Shown here in pieces: positions 43,300 to 52,672 of a DNA stretch of 64,000 nt. A program made the translations under genes and the position numbers. How positions within the stretch are numbered: position 1 is the stretch's first letter; each line of letters opens with the position of its first letter. This stretch comes from Pedococcus bigeumensis (GTDB taxonomy: Bacteria; Actinomycetota; Actinomycetes; Actinomycetales; Dermatophilaceae): positions 62,001-126,000 of the forward strand of contig NZ_RCZM01000005.1 of the NCBI RefSeq assembly GCF_006438965.1. The letters run 5' to 3'. The notes beneath the pieces were generated by a model. The model ran no database searches. It was given only the letters and a program-made list of their open reading frames with translations, and was not told where the DNA came from.

Positions 43300-44469
43300 A
43301 TGCCAGTACTGAACCGTTCGGCGGACCGTTTCCAGCGCGCTCTCGGCGGCGAGCGCATCACCGACGAGCACCTCGTCGAGCTCGTCGAGACGAGCCGCCA
43401 CCTGGTGGAGCTCGTCCCGGCCATGCCCGCGCCGGACGCCGCCTTCGTCGCGACCCTCCGCGAGCGACTGATGGCCGAGGCCGCGCGGATGCCCGCACCC
43501 AGCCCGGTCGCAGCCAAGGCGGCAGCCGCCCGCCGCGCCGCCTCGAGGACCACTCCCGTGGTTGTCGTCGTGGGCCGCGGGCTCCCCCGCCTGCTCGCCG
43601 GTGCAACCGCCTCGGTGCTCCTCGTGGGCGGCATCGTCGGCGCCGTCTCGCGCAGCGCCGTCCCCGGGGACGCCCTCTACCCCGTGAAGGGCTGGCTCGA
43701 CGGCGTGGCCGTCCGGCTTGCCGACAACGACCTCGACCGCGGCCGGACCTACCTGGACCAGGCCCAGGGCCACATCTCCGACGCGCGCGAGCTCTCCGGC
43801 CAGGACCGCGAGGACGCCGGCGACATCAACGTCGCCCTGGACGGAGCCATCGACTCGGTCCGCAAGGGGCGCCAGGCCCTCGACACCTCGTATGCCGCGA
43901 CGGGCAACCCCCAGGCGCTGCTCGCCATGCGCGACTTCACCGCACGCGCCCTGCCGCAGATCGACGCACTGCGCGCCGACGTGCCGCCCGCCTCCCTGCC
44001 GAAGCTCGGCGAGCTCGAGGCCCTGCTGCGTGACACGCAGGTGAGCACCTCGCGACGGATTGCCGCCTGCGGCAGCGCGTGCACAGGCAACCTCTCCTCG
44101 ACGCTCGGCCCGGCGTCGCTACCCGCGTCCGGAACCACGACCGGTCCGTCCGGGTCAGCCACCACGGGCGCAGGTGGGGTCACCGTGCCCAGCACCGCCG
44201 TCACCGCACCCGGTGGCGGCGTCGGGCTGCCGGGTGCGGGCAGCTCCGGTGCAGTCGTCGGAGGCAGCGGTGGCGGCGCCAGCCTGTCGACGTCCGGCGC
44301 ATCGGTCGGCCTGCCGACCCTGAGCGTTTCGGTGCCGGTCGTCCCGTCGGCCACGGCCACCGTGCCATTGCCCACGGTCACCCTCGGCACCGGTGGAGCG
44401 GGCGCCACGCTTCCCAGCAGCACGCTCGGCCCGGTCACCCTGCCGGGTGCCACCGTCCATCTGCCCTGA
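43300..44469 (+). CDS. DUF5667 membrane protein, candidate anti-sigma factor
   Basis: 389 residues. Cytoplasmic N-terminal region of about 95 residues (RFQRALGGERITDEHLVELVE), one membrane helix at about 97-116 (LLAGATASVLLVGGIVGAVS), a helical DUF5667 domain outside (DALYPVKGWLDGVAVRLADNDLDRGRTYLDQAQ) with a CGSAC pair near 252, and a long Gly/Ser/Thr/Val/Pro-rich C-terminal tail, probably a wall-spanning or disordered region. Its position straight after the ECF sigma gene matches rsbN beside bldN; membrane topology fits an anti-sigma factor. That function is inferred, not shown by sequence similarity I can verify. Confidence 0.75.
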   Translation: MPVLNRSADRFQRALGGERITDEHLVELVETSRHLVELVPAMPAPDAAFVATLRERLMAEAARMPAPSPVAAKAAAARRAASRTTPVVVVVGRGLPRLLAGATASVLLVGGIVGAVSRSAVPGDALYPVKGWLDGVAVRLADNDLDRGRTYLDQAQGHISDARELSGQDREDAGDINVALDGAIDSVRKGRQALDTSYAATGNPQALLAMRDFTARALPQIDALRADVPPASLPKLGELEALLRDTQVSTSRRIAACGSACTGNLSSTLGPASLPASGTTTGPSGSATTGAGGVTVPSTAVTAPGGGVGLPGAGSSGAVVGGSGGGASLSTSGASVGLPTLSVSVPVVPSATATVPLPTVTLGTGGAGATLPSSTLGPVTLPGATVHLP

Positions 44470-44480
44470 GCCGCTGTCCG

Positions 44481-44522
44481 GCCGTCGCGAGCAGCGGGTC
44501 AGCCGTCGCGAGCAGCGGGTCA
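44481..44522. repeat. 21-bp perfect tandem duplication
   Basis: The 21-mer running from 44481 to 44501 (starts GCCGTCGCGAGC, ends GGGTCA) is repeated exactly at 44502-44522. The second copy contains the acyltransferase stop codon and the first copy offers the same TGA, so the duplication lengthens only the 3' untranslated region between two convergent genes. Confidence 0.9.
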
Positions 44523-46004
44523 GAAGAAGACGGAGCGTCGCTGCATGAGCAGCGAGTAGAGGGTCTGCTGGATCGTCTCGCGCACCTGGTCGGTGAGGTC
44601 GAAGACGAGCATCGGGTCGTCGGCCGCGTTGGGGCCGAGGTCCGCGGTCTCCACGGGTGAGCCGAACTCGATGATCCACTTGCTGGGCAACGGGATCAGG
44701 CCCAGCGGACCGAGCAGCGGCCAGGTTGGGGTGATCGGGGCGTAGGGAGCGCCGAGCAGTCGGGCCACCGTCTTCATGTTGCCGATGATCGGGTAGATCT
44801 CCTCGGCTCCCACGATGGAGCACGGGATGATCGGCGCACCCGTCTTGAGCGCGGCGGAGACGAAGCCGCCCCGCCCGAACCGCTGCAGCTTGTAGCGCTC
44901 GCTGAACGGCTTGCCGACTCCCTTGAAGCCTTCCGGCCACACTCCTGCGAGCTCGCCGCTGGACAGCAGCCGCTCGGCATCGGGGTTGGCGGCCAGCGTC
45001 GAGCCGGACTTGCGCGCGACCTGTCCGATGACGGGCGTCTGGAAGACCAGGTCGGCCCCGAGCATCCGCAGGTGCCGGTGTGCCGGGTGCTCGTCGTGGA
45101 CCGCCACCTGGGTCATCAGCGAGTCCATCGCGACCGTGCCGGAGTGGTTGGCGACGACCAGGCCGCCACCCTCGGCGGGGATGTTCTCGATCCCGCGCAC
45201 CTCGACCCGGAACCAGGACTTGTAGAGCGGACGCAGCACGGGCAGGTAGAAGTGCCGGGTGAAGTCCTCGTCGAAGCCGAACTCGTCGACGGTGTAGTCG
45301 CCGGTCACCCGCCGTCGGACGAACGACAGCAGCGACGCGATGTGGCGTTCCACGTCGTCCGAGGAGATCCCTGCGGCTTCGGAGGCGACTCGCACAGCGG
45401 CGATGCCCGCGGTCAGCAGCTCCTCGACGCCCGGGGCGATGCTGCGGGAGGTGGTCGGGTCGGCTACGTCCAGCGGCACGACGGTCTCGTCGGTGACGGC
45501 CTTGAGGGTGCGCACCTTGGGCTCCGCCTCGGTATGCCGGGTGCTCGCCGTGGCAACAGCGGTCCCCTCACGCGCGGGGCGCGCCGGCTTCGCCGGCTTG
45601 GTGGTGCGGGAGCCGGAACGGGCCACGGCCTTGCGGGTCGGGACCACCTTGGCCACCGGCTGCGGACGGTGCTTGCCGCTGGACGGCGTGGTCGACGCAT
45701 CGGGGGCAGCGGCCACGGCTGCCGGGACCGCCTGCACGACGGGCGCAACAGGTGCCGCAGCCGCTGCGGAGGCGATCAGCGGGGTGCTGCGCCGCTTCGC
45801 GCGCTCACCCGAGGCGCGCGCGGCTCCTGCCGCGAGCGCGCCCTTCTTGACGGGCTTGACGGGCTTCGCCGGCTTGGCGGTCTTGGCGGTCTTCGCCGCA
45901 GAGCGAGCGGCACCTGCGGGTTTTGCCCCGGCGCGCGACGCACCAGAACGTGATGCACCGGAAGTCGACGCACGAGAAGTGGACACACCAGAAGTCGAAG
46001 GCAT
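44520..46004 (-). CDS. PlsC-type acyltransferase with long low-complexity N-terminus
   Basis: 494 residues. The C-terminal half is a 1-acylglycerol-3-phosphate acyltransferase-like domain: catalytic HX4D in VANHSGTVAMDSL, GADLVFQTPVIGQ, the substrate-binding segment GVWPEGFKGVGKP and PIIPCSIVGAEE. The first 170 residues are Ser/Ala/Thr then Lys/Pro/Ala-rich, with short repeats (TSRASTSGASRSGAS; AKTAKTAKPAKPVKPVKKG), probably disordered and basic, perhaps binding membranes or nucleic acid. The ATG at 46004 shares one base with the epimerase stop (TGATG). Lipid substrate unknown. Confidence 0.87.
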   Translation of the reverse strand: MPSTSGVSTSRASTSGASRSGASRAGAKPAGAARSAAKTAKTAKPAKPVKPVKKGALAAGAARASGERAKRRSTPLIASAAAAAPVAPVVQAVPAAVAAAPDASTTPSSGKHRPQPVAKVVPTRKAVARSGSRTTKPAKPARPAREGTAVATASTRHTEAEPKVRTLKAVTDETVVPLDVADPTTSRSIAPGVEELLTAGIAAVRVASEAAGISSDDVERHIASLLSFVRRRVTGDYTVDEFGFDEDFTRHFYLPVLRPLYKSWFRVEVRGIENIPAEGGGLVVANHSGTVAMDSLMTQVAVHDEHPAHRHLRMLGADLVFQTPVIGQVARKSGSTLAANPDAERLLSSGELAGVWPEGFKGVGKPFSERYKLQRFGRGGFVSAALKTGAPIIPCSIVGAEEIYPIIGNMKTVARLLGAPYAPITPTWPLLGPLGLIPLPSKWIIEFGSPVETADLGPNAADDPMLVFDLTDQVRETIQQTLYSLLMQRRSVFF

Positions 46005-47053
46005 CAGTCGTTCCTCCCTGCAGCCCACACGTGGCTGATCGCGCTGGCGGCACTGCCCGCCGCGCCGGTGACGGCCGACCCGAAGATCCCGGCCCCCGGG
46101 ATCGCGGAGCCGACCCCCTGTGCGTAGTCCTCGAAGGCGGTTCGGGTCGTGTAGGCCGGCTCGAAGCCCAGCACCTCACGCATTCGTCGGGTGTCCAGGC
46201 CTCGGCCGTAGGCCAGGAACTGGATCTGGTCGCTGCTGAAGTCGGCGAGGCCGGAACGCTTGACGAGGTTGCCGAAGATCCCGGCGGCGGGCATCGGCAC
46301 CGGGATGAGCGGCCGACCAGCCATGCCGGCTGCCTGCGCCACCGTGATGACGCCATCGCCGGCGATGTTGGTGATGCCGGTGCTCGGGCCGGTCGTGGCG
46401 AGCAGGAGCGAGCCGATGGCGTCGCTCTCGTGCACGAACTGCAGCCTCGCGTCGTAGCCGAGCGGCACCGGCACGACGGGCAGGGCGAAGTAGTCGGTGA
46501 GGGATGTGCGGATGCCGCGACCGATGATGTTGGCAAAGCGCAGCATCGAGATCTCGACGTCGGGGCGGCGGCGCGAGAACCCGCGGACGTACCCCTCGAC
46601 CTCGACCGAGTCCTTGCCGAATCCGGCTCTGGGCAACGATTTCGGACCCATGTCCTCGGTGAACATGGCAGGGTCCCGCGGGCTGGAGCCGTAGATGGCC
46701 GCAGAGGACTTCACGACGAGTCGCCTGATGCTGGTCGCCTTCTGGCACGCAGCGAGGAGCTGCATCGTGCCGATGACGTTGATCTCCTTCTGCGACGTGC
46801 GGCCGCCGGCGTGGGTCGGCGTCGCGATCACGTTCATGTGCACGACGGTGTCGACCTCGGACTGCGCGATGATCTTGCCGATCATCGGGTTGCGGATGTC
46901 CGCTCGCACGAACTCGGCCCGGCCGATGTCCCCCGGCGGCGGGATGACGTCGACGCCGATCACGCGCTTGATCGTGGGGTCCTGGGTCAGGGCCCGGACG
47001 AACTGCCCGCCGAGATAGCGCGAGACGCCCGTCACGAGGACGACATCAGCCAC
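46004..47053 (-). CDS. NAD-dependent epimerase/dehydratase family protein (extended SDR)
   Basis: 349 residues from the GTG at 47053, chosen because GGGAG lies 5 nt upstream. Extended short-chain dehydrogenase fold: an altered dinucleotide motif VLVTGVSRYLGGQFV (T-G-x-x-x-x-x-G), VIGVDVIPPP, HMNVIATPTHAG, SSAAIYGSSP and FVHESDAIGSLLLA. The usual YxxxK is not obvious, so catalytic competence is uncertain. It forms a conserved pair with the acyltransferase downstream and bS22 upstream. Substrate is not known. Confidence 0.87.
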   Translation of the reverse strand: MADVVLVTGVSRYLGGQFVRALTQDPTIKRVIGVDVIPPPGDIGRAEFVRADIRNPMIGKIIAQSEVDTVVHMNVIATPTHAGGRTSQKEINVIGTMQLLAACQKATSIRRLVVKSSAAIYGSSPRDPAMFTEDMGPKSLPRAGFGKDSVEVEGYVRGFSRRRPDVEISMLRFANIIGRGIRTSLTDYFALPVVPVPLGYDARLQFVHESDAIGSLLLATTGPSTGITNIAGDGVITVAQAAGMAGRPLIPVPMPAAGIFGNLVKRSGLADFSSDQIQFLAYGRGLDTRRMREVLGFEPAYTTRTAFEDYAQGVGSAIPGAGIFGSAVTGAAGSAASAISHVWAAGRND

Positions 47054-47224
47054 GATCACTCCCGGTGGGTCGGTGGTCGCGAGGCTCGCGACCCGTGCCA
47101 ACCCTACCGAGAGCCCTGTCCCGTCGAGCCCGAGACGCCACCTCGTGGACGCGTGCCTCGTCACACTTCCGGCCACCCGGCATACGAGGACCCGCAGTCC
47201 CGACAGACACGGTGACACCCAAGA

Positions 47225-47250
47225 CAAAAGGCCCCCGCTCAGCGGGGGCC
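47225..47250 (-). terminator. Rho-independent terminator of the bS22 gene
   Basis: Stem GGCCCCCGCT / AGCGGGGGCC (47230-47250) is followed on the minus strand by TTTTGTCTT. It lies 5 bases after the bS22 stop, a classical intrinsic terminator. The remaining bases 47054-47224 up to the epimerase start hold one GGCATAC near 47180 and no ORF with good start. Confidence 0.9.
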
Positions 47251-47255
47251 CTCGA

Positions 47256-47354
47256 TCACTTCTTGTTGCGACGCTGGTGGCGCGTCTTGCGAAGGAGCTT
47301 GCGGTGCTTCTTCTTCGCCATGCGCTTGCGGCGCTTCTTGATGACAGAGCCCAT
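47256..47354 (-). CDS. Small ribosomal protein bS22 (AURKAIP1/COX24-type)
   Basis: 32 residues, extremely basic: [19 protein letters not shown] then [13 protein letters not shown]. This is the actinobacterial-specific small-subunit protein bS22, seen in mycobacterial ribosome structures. AGAGGA lies about 6 nt before the ATG and a strong terminator follows. Too short for usual ORF cut-offs. Its nearness to proC and the excisionase-type HTH gene is conserved in actinobacteria. Confidence 0.95.
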   Translation of the reverse strand: MGSVIKKRRKRMAKKKHRKLLRKTRHQRRNKK

Positions 47355-47597
47355 GGTGTCCTCTTGGTCGTGGTCGGTGTTGCCGGACGGGGCAACGAAC
47401 CAACGCACCACGCCGAACTGTGAGCGTCACTCTAGCGGCCCGCTGCCCCGCAACCCAAACCCGGTCGCGATGACGGTGATCCGCCAACCCCCGGACGGCA
47501 GTCCGCCACCCGCCACCGATAACCCCCGCGGCCGTTGCCTCGTTGTCACGCCAGTCCGGGCCTCCAAGGCCCGCCAGACGCAGGGAGACACACGCCC

Positions 47598-50500
47598 ATG
47601 TCCCGAACGCCCTCTGTGAGCAGACGAGCGGGAGCCGGCCTGTGCCTGCTCACCGCCGCCGCGACCGCCCTTCCCCTGTCCACCGCCTTCGCCGCCGACC
47701 CCGTCTCCCCCGTCCTCCCCGCACTGGGTGACGCAGTGAACTCCCTGGCGGCCACCCTGGACACCCGCTCGGTGACGCAGTCGGTCGTCCCGACGGCAGC
47801 TGCTCGCGAGGCGGCCAAGGACCTGCTCGCCGCATCCGGGGCCGGCGCCCGAGCCACCTGGGACGAGCGCTTCGGCACGCTGCGCTCCGTGCACGGTGCG
47901 GGCTACCTCAGCGCAGCGGCCAGCGGGTCGAGTGTCGACGTGGCTCGCGGCTGGTTGCGTTCCCACGCAGCGGCTTTCGGCCTGACCACTGCCCAGGTGG
48001 ACTCCCTCGCCGTGACCCGCGACCACGCCCTGCCCGGCACCGGGACACACACCGTGAGCTTCGTCCAGACCGCTGCCGGCGTTCCCGCCGCCAGGGGCGG
48101 ACGCCTCAACGTGGCCGTCGCCAAGGACGGCAAGGTCCTGTCGTATGCCGGTGACCCGACTCCCGGGAGCACCCTCACTGGCGGCTGGGCACTGGCCCCG
48201 GCAGCCGCACTGACCAAGGTCGCCGGCGGGCTCGCGCCCGGCGTGACGTACCTGCCGAAGGCAACCGGCACCCAGGCCGGCTACACCACCTACGCGAACG
48301 GCCCCTTCGGCGGCCCGTCGTACGTCAAGAAGGTGACCTTCGGGACCAAGGCCGGACCCGTCGCGGCCTACAAGGTCTACTTCATCAGGAGCCCGCAGGA
48401 GGCCTGGGAGATCGTCGTCGACGGCAGCACCGGGCGCACCCTCTACCGGACCTCCGTCGTCGACTTCGAGGGTGACCCGCAGGGCACCGTCTACGACAAC
48501 TACCCGGGCGCAGCCAAGGGCGGCCAGCCTCGTCAGCAGTCGTTCGGCGTCACCGCCCAGTCGCCCAAGGGCTGGGTCGACCCCACCGGCCTGGTCGGCA
48601 CCGGCGTCACGACCTACGGCAACAACGCGGACACCTACGCCAACTGGTCCAACTACATCGGGCCGGTCGACAACGCCCCGCGCCCGGTCGCCCCGACCGG
48701 CAACTTCAGCTATGCCTACGCGAACCAGTGGGCGGCCACCAGGGGCCAGACCGTTCCCCCGTCCTACGCCGCCGACCTCAACCCCGCGGCGACCAACTTG
48801 TTCTTCCAGCACAACAGGATCCACGACGAGTACTACGCGCTCGGGTTCACCGAGACGGCCGGCAACTTCCAGCTGGACAACGGCAGCAACGGTGGCATGG
48901 GCGGTGACCCGATCCGGGGTCTGGTCCAGGCCGGCGCCGCATCCGGTGGCGACCCGACCTACACGGGTCGCGACAACGCCTACATGCTCACCCTCGACGA
49001 CGGCATCCCGCCGTGGAGCGGCATGTTCCTCTGGGAGCCGATCAACGACGCCTTCGAGGGCCCCTACCGCGACGGCTCGTTCGACATGAGCGTCATCCAG
49101 CACGAGTACACCCACGGCCTCTCGACGCGCTACGTCGCGGGCGGCAGCGCCCTCGGCTCGCAGCAGGCGGGCTCGATGGGCGAGGGGTGGTCCGACTGGT
49201 ACGCCCTCAACCACGGCTTCAACGCCGGGCTGCTCACCAAGCCGATCGTCGGCGACTACGTCACCGGCAACCCGACCCGCGGCATCCGCAACTGGAACTA
49301 CGACCAGAACCCGACCACCTTCGGCGACATCGGCTACGACCTGACCGGTCCCGAGGTGCACGCCGACGGCGAGATCTGGACCGCCACCCTGTGGGACCTG
49401 CGCAAGGCCCTGGTGGCCCGCTACGGCGCCACCCAGGGTGCCGAGGTCGCCGCCCGCCTCATCACCGACGGCATGCCGCTGACGGCGCCAGACCCGAGCT
49501 TCCTCGACGCGCGAGACGGCATCCTGTCGGCCGACCTCGACCGCTACCACGGCGACAATACCGACCTCATCTGGTCGGTCTTCGCCAAGCGCGGCGCGGG
49601 CGCCAGTGCCCACTCCGACACGGGCGACGACACCGACCCCACACCCGGCTTCGACCATCCCGTGGCGGCGAAGAACGGCACCGTCTCGCTCACCCTGGTC
49701 AACGCGACCACCGGCCAGCCGATCAACAACGCCAAGGTCATCCTCGGACGGTTCGAGGCTCGGGTCACTCCCCTGGCTCGCACCGGCTCCGCCGGTGGCG
49801 CCAGCGTCAAGGCGGTTGCCGGGACTTACTCGCTGACCATCCAGGCGCCCGGGTTCGGCGTGCAGACGATCGACGCCTTCGCCGTCACTGCCGGTCGCAA
49901 CACGGCCAAGACGATCACGCTCGCGCCCAACCTGGCCTCCACGGCCGACGGCGCCAAGGTGGTCGACGTGTCCAGCGAGGACGACGGTGCGCCCGCGAAG
50001 TTCGCCTTCGACGACACCGCAGCGTCGGTGTGGTCGACGAAGCCCGGCACCACGGCATACAACGCCGGTCCGGACCAGCGCGTCACCGTCAAGCTGGCGG
50101 CTGCCGCCACGGTGAGCAGCCTGCGCGTCAGCGCGTTCAAGGCCACCAACGCCTCACGGTTCGTCGCGCTCAAGGACTTCACGGTCCAGACGTCGACCGA
50201 CGGGGTCAGCTGGACGACTGCTCGGACGGGCGGGTTCGCCTACGCCGCACCGCGGCCCACCGCACCGGACCTCAACTTCGCGACGTTCTCGCTCGCCAAG
50301 CCGGTCAAGGCGGGCTACGTCCGGTTCTTCATCGACTCGGTGCAGGGCGACACGACGACCTCCGCCCAGGTCGCGGACATCGAGGTCTTCGGCGCCGGGG
50401 CGACCGTCGCCAACGGCACGGTCACGCCGGACCCGGCGTTCACCGACTCGGGCACGATCACCGCTCCCAACCCTGCTGCGGGTGACCCGACCGGTTTGCA

Positions 50501-50834
50501 GAACGTCTTCGGTGTCACCGGCACCGAGATGAACACCGCGTGCACGTTCCCGCCGGCCAGCCAGGGTGCCGACGGCTGGGTGACCAAGTTCCCGCTCGGC
50601 TTCTCTGACGGGCTGCACTCGGTCAGCGTCAAGGGCACCAGCGACGCCGACGCCACGGTCGGTCACGACCTGGACCTGTACTTCCTCGACAGCACCTGTC
50701 AGCTCACGGGTTCGGTGGCCACCGCGGCCGCCGACGAGTCAGCGGTCATCCCGCCCGGCTCGGTCTACCTGCTGACGCACCTCTACACGGGCGCGAACGT
50801 CGCCGTCGCCGTGACGGCGGTCGACAACCGCTGA
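47598..50834 (+). CDS. Secreted M36 (fungalysin-type) metalloprotease
   Basis: 1078 residues. Sec signal peptide (RRAGAGLCLLTAAATALPLSTAFAADP), a propeptide region with FTP-like repeats (about 100-290), then the M36 catalytic domain: zinc motif HEYTH at residue 502-506 with third ligand Glu at about 529 in GEGWSDW. A C-terminal half follows with a carboxypeptidase regulatory-like beta domain (GTVSLTLVNATTGQPINNAKV), a discoidin-like domain (FAFDDTAASVW ... GYVRFFIDSVQG) and a P-type-like beta domain at the end. The ATG at 47598 has GGGAG about 10 nt upstream. Probably digests extracellular protein. The 243 bases before it up to 47354 hold no other gene. Confidence 0.93.
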   Translation: MSRTPSVSRRAGAGLCLLTAAATALPLSTAFAADPVSPVLPALGDAVNSLAATLDTRSVTQSVVPTAAAREAAKDLLAASGAGARATWDERFGTLRSVHGAGYLSAAASGSSVDVARGWLRSHAAAFGLTTAQVDSLAVTRDHALPGTGTHTVSFVQTAAGVPAARGGRLNVAVAKDGKVLSYAGDPTPGSTLTGGWALAPAAALTKVAGGLAPGVTYLPKATGTQAGYTTYANGPFGGPSYVKKVTFGTKAGPVAAYKVYFIRSPQEAWEIVVDGSTGRTLYRTSVVDFEGDPQGTVYDNYPGAAKGGQPRQQSFGVTAQSPKGWVDPTGLVGTGVTTYGNNADTYANWSNYIGPVDNAPRPVAPTGNFSYAYANQWAATRGQTVPPSYAADLNPAATNLFFQHNRIHDEYYALGFTETAGNFQLDNGSNGGMGGDPIRGLVQAGAASGGDPTYTGRDNAYMLTLDDGIPPWSGMFLWEPINDAFEGPYRDGSFDMSVIQHEYTHGLSTRYVAGGSALGSQQAGSMGEGWSDWYALNHGFNAGLLTKPIVGDYVTGNPTRGIRNWNYDQNPTTFGDIGYDLTGPEVHADGEIWTATLWDLRKALVARYGATQGAEVAARLITDGMPLTAPDPSFLDARDGILSADLDRYHGDNTDLIWSVFAKRGAGASAHSDTGDDTDPTPGFDHPVAAKNGTVSLTLVNATTGQPINNAKVILGRFEARVTPLARTGSAGGASVKAVAGTYSLTIQAPGFGVQTIDAFAVTAGRNTAKTITLAPNLASTADGAKVVDVSSEDDGAPAKFAFDDTAASVWSTKPGTTAYNAGPDQRVTVKLAAAATVSSLRVSAFKATNASRFVALKDFTVQTSTDGVSWTTARTGGFAYAAPRPTAPDLNFATFSLAKPVKAGYVRFFIDSVQGDTTTSAQVADIEVFGAGATVANGTVTPDPAFTDSGTITAPNPAAGDPTGLQNVFGVTGTEMNTACTFPPASQGADGWVTKFPLGFSDGLHSVSVKGTSDADATVGHDLDLYFLDSTCQLTGSVATAAADESAVIPPGSVYLLTHLYTGANVAVAVTAVDNR

Positions 50835-50927
50835 CCGGCATGCCGGTGGGTCGGGTGCACACGCAGGGCCCAGCCCAGCCCAGCCCGCCGGCATACCTCC
50901 GCCACCTCGAACACCGCCCCGACAACG

Positions 50928-50967
50928 GACAGGGTGGGCCGGGACTGTCGTCCCGGCCCACCCTGTC
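50928..50967. terminator. Bidirectional terminator hairpin
   Basis: A perfect 18-bp stem GACAGGGTGGGCCGGGAC / GTCCCGGCCCACCCTGTC with a TGTC loop lies between the convergent protease gene and the small HTH gene. No strong T-run on either side; the length and position still argue for termination in both directions. Confidence 0.85.
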
Positions 50968-50986
50968 GTCGTGCGGTCAGCACCAA

Positions 50987-51187
50987 TCAGGCGGTGTCGA
51001 CGTAGGACGTGCGCAGGTACTTGTGCACGGCGTCCTCCGGAACCCGGAAGGACCGTCCCACGCGAATGGCGGGAAGCTCTCCTGCGTGCACCATGCGGTA
51101 CACCGTCATCTTCGACACGCGCATGATCGAGGCCACCTCGGCAACGGTCAGGAACCGCACCTCGGCGAGCTGTCGCTCGTTGGACAT
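50987..51187 (-). CDS. Excisionase-type helix-turn-helix DNA-binding protein
   Basis: 66 residues, MerR/excisionase-like winged HTH (EVRFLTVAEVASIMRVSKMTVYRMVHAGELPAIRVGRSFRVPEDAVHKYL). Proteins of this exact size are found beside proC and bS22 in actinobacteria, and the fold is related to BldC, a developmental regulator; this one is closer to the generic excisionase family. No prophage or integrase is nearby, so a chromosomal regulator is likely. GAGG lies 6-8 nt before the ATG. Confidence 0.88.
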   Translation of the reverse strand: MSNERQLAEVRFLTVAEVASIMRVSKMTVYRMVHAGELPAIRVGRSFRVPEDAVHKYLRTSYVDTA

Positions 51188-51369
51188 GTTTACCTCGATC
51201 TTCTACACGCGCGCATCGCCGGCTTCCCGTCCGGCGGACCTCTACGCTCGTGTGGAAGGAACTGTAGGGGCTGATGTGACTCGTGGGGAAGCCAACGGGG
51301 AAAACTCTTTGGACTTGTCCAGTCGACACGCCGCAACTCCTTGACGAATCACAGCGGTGTCACTTGCCT

Positions 51370-52566
51370 TCAGTCGAACCAGACGTCCAGTCCGTGCAGC
51401 CCGAAGACCGCCTCGCGGGTCGCCATGATGGCCCGGTCGACGTCGTCGTGGGGGTTGTAACCCATCTCCCAGGGCTGGTGCCAGATCGGACCTGCCGCGG
51501 GGTCGAGCTCGCCCATCCGGCGCGGACCCTCGCGGCCGATCGCCTCGCGCACGTGCTCCAGCCAGTCCTGCGGCACCTGCTGGGTCAGCGGGATCGGCCG
51601 GTGCGCGGCGATGGCCGTCAGGTGCGTCCAGGTCCTCGGCACCACCTGGACCAGCTCGTAGCCGCCGCCGCCCAGCGCCACCCACCTGCCGTCGCACACC
51701 TCGTGGGAGAGCCGGTGCAGTGAGTCGGCAGCCATCCGCTGGGCGTCCACCGACATGGCCAGATGGGCCAGCGGGTCCTGCGCGTGGGTGTCGCACCCGT
51801 GCTGGGTGACAAGGACGTCCGGCTTGAAGGCCCGCACCAGGGGCAGGGCCGTGGCATGCAGCGCCCGCAGCCAGGCCGAGTCCCCCGTGCCGGGTGGCAA
51901 CGCGACGTTGACCGCCTCACCCTGCGCCTTCGGGCCGCCGATGTCACCGGCGAAACCGGTGCCGGGAAACAGCGCCCGACCGGACTCGTGCACGGAGATG
52001 GTCAGCACCCGCGGGTCGTCCCAGAAGATGCGCTCCACGCCGTCCCCGTGGTGCACGTCGATGTCGACGTAGGCGACGCGCCGGGCACCGTGGTCGAGCA
52101 GCCACTGGATGCCCACGGCGATGTCGTTGTAGATGCAGAAGCCAGCAGCGTTGCCCGCCATCGCGTGGTGCAGCCCGCCGCAGAAGTTCACCCCGTGCTG
52201 GGTGCGTCCCTCCCAGACGTCGGCGCACACCTGTCGGGTGCCCTCGACCACGCGCGCACTCGCGTCGTGCATCCCGAGGAAGGCCGGGTCGTCGTCGGTG
52301 CCGAGCCCGTATGCCGTGTCGGCGGACTCGGGCTGCAACGACGCCGCCTTCACCGCTGCGACGTAGTCGGCCGTGTGCACCGTGGCCAGCAGCTCGTCCG
52401 TCGCGACCTCCGGCGAGAAGACCTCCACGTCCTCGGGGTCGAACACGCCGAGCGCGTCGCACAGTCGGGCCGTGAGGTCGAGGCGGACCGGGTTCATGGG
52501 ATGACCCGGTCCGAAGTTGTAGGCGGTGAAGCCGGGATCCCAGACCACCCGCAGCTGTGAGGGCAT
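51370..52566 (-). CDS. acuC: Histone deacetylase-family protein AcuC
   Basis: Zn-dependent protein deacetylase, 398 residues. Starts with VVWDPGFTAYNFGPGHPMNP; the charge-relay and metal region is GGLHHAMAGNAAGFCIYNDIAVG, then VDIDVHHGDGVE, with the second zinc Asp in TQHGCDTHAQDPL and GGGGYEL near the end. AcuC-type enzymes deacetylate acetyl-CoA synthetase and other proteins. The ATG is 7 nt after a -10 TAGCGT (52579-52574) without a ribosome-binding site. Divergent from ktrA; 182 bases to the HTH gene contain no ORF. Confidence 0.93.
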   Translation of the reverse strand: MPSQLRVVWDPGFTAYNFGPGHPMNPVRLDLTARLCDALGVFDPEDVEVFSPEVATDELLATVHTADYVAAVKAASLQPESADTAYGLGTDDDPAFLGMHDASARVVEGTRQVCADVWEGRTQHGVNFCGGLHHAMAGNAAGFCIYNDIAVGIQWLLDHGARRVAYVDIDVHHGDGVERIFWDDPRVLTISVHESGRALFPGTGFAGDIGGPKAQGEAVNVALPPGTGDSAWLRALHATALPLVRAFKPDVLVTQHGCDTHAQDPLAHLAMSVDAQRMAADSLHRLSHEVCDGRWVALGGGGYELVQVVPRTWTHLTAIAAHRPIPLTQQVPQDWLEHVREAIGREGPRRMGELDPAAGPIWHQPWEMGYNPHDDVDRAIMATREAVFGLHGLDVWFD

Positions 52567-52672
52567 GGGGCCGACGCTACCCGGCCGCGGCTGATCGCGG
52601 ACAGCACGGTCCCACCTGCAGGACGCGCTAGCGTGGGGAGTTCTCCCATCCCCGATGCCGTGGAGGACCGCA

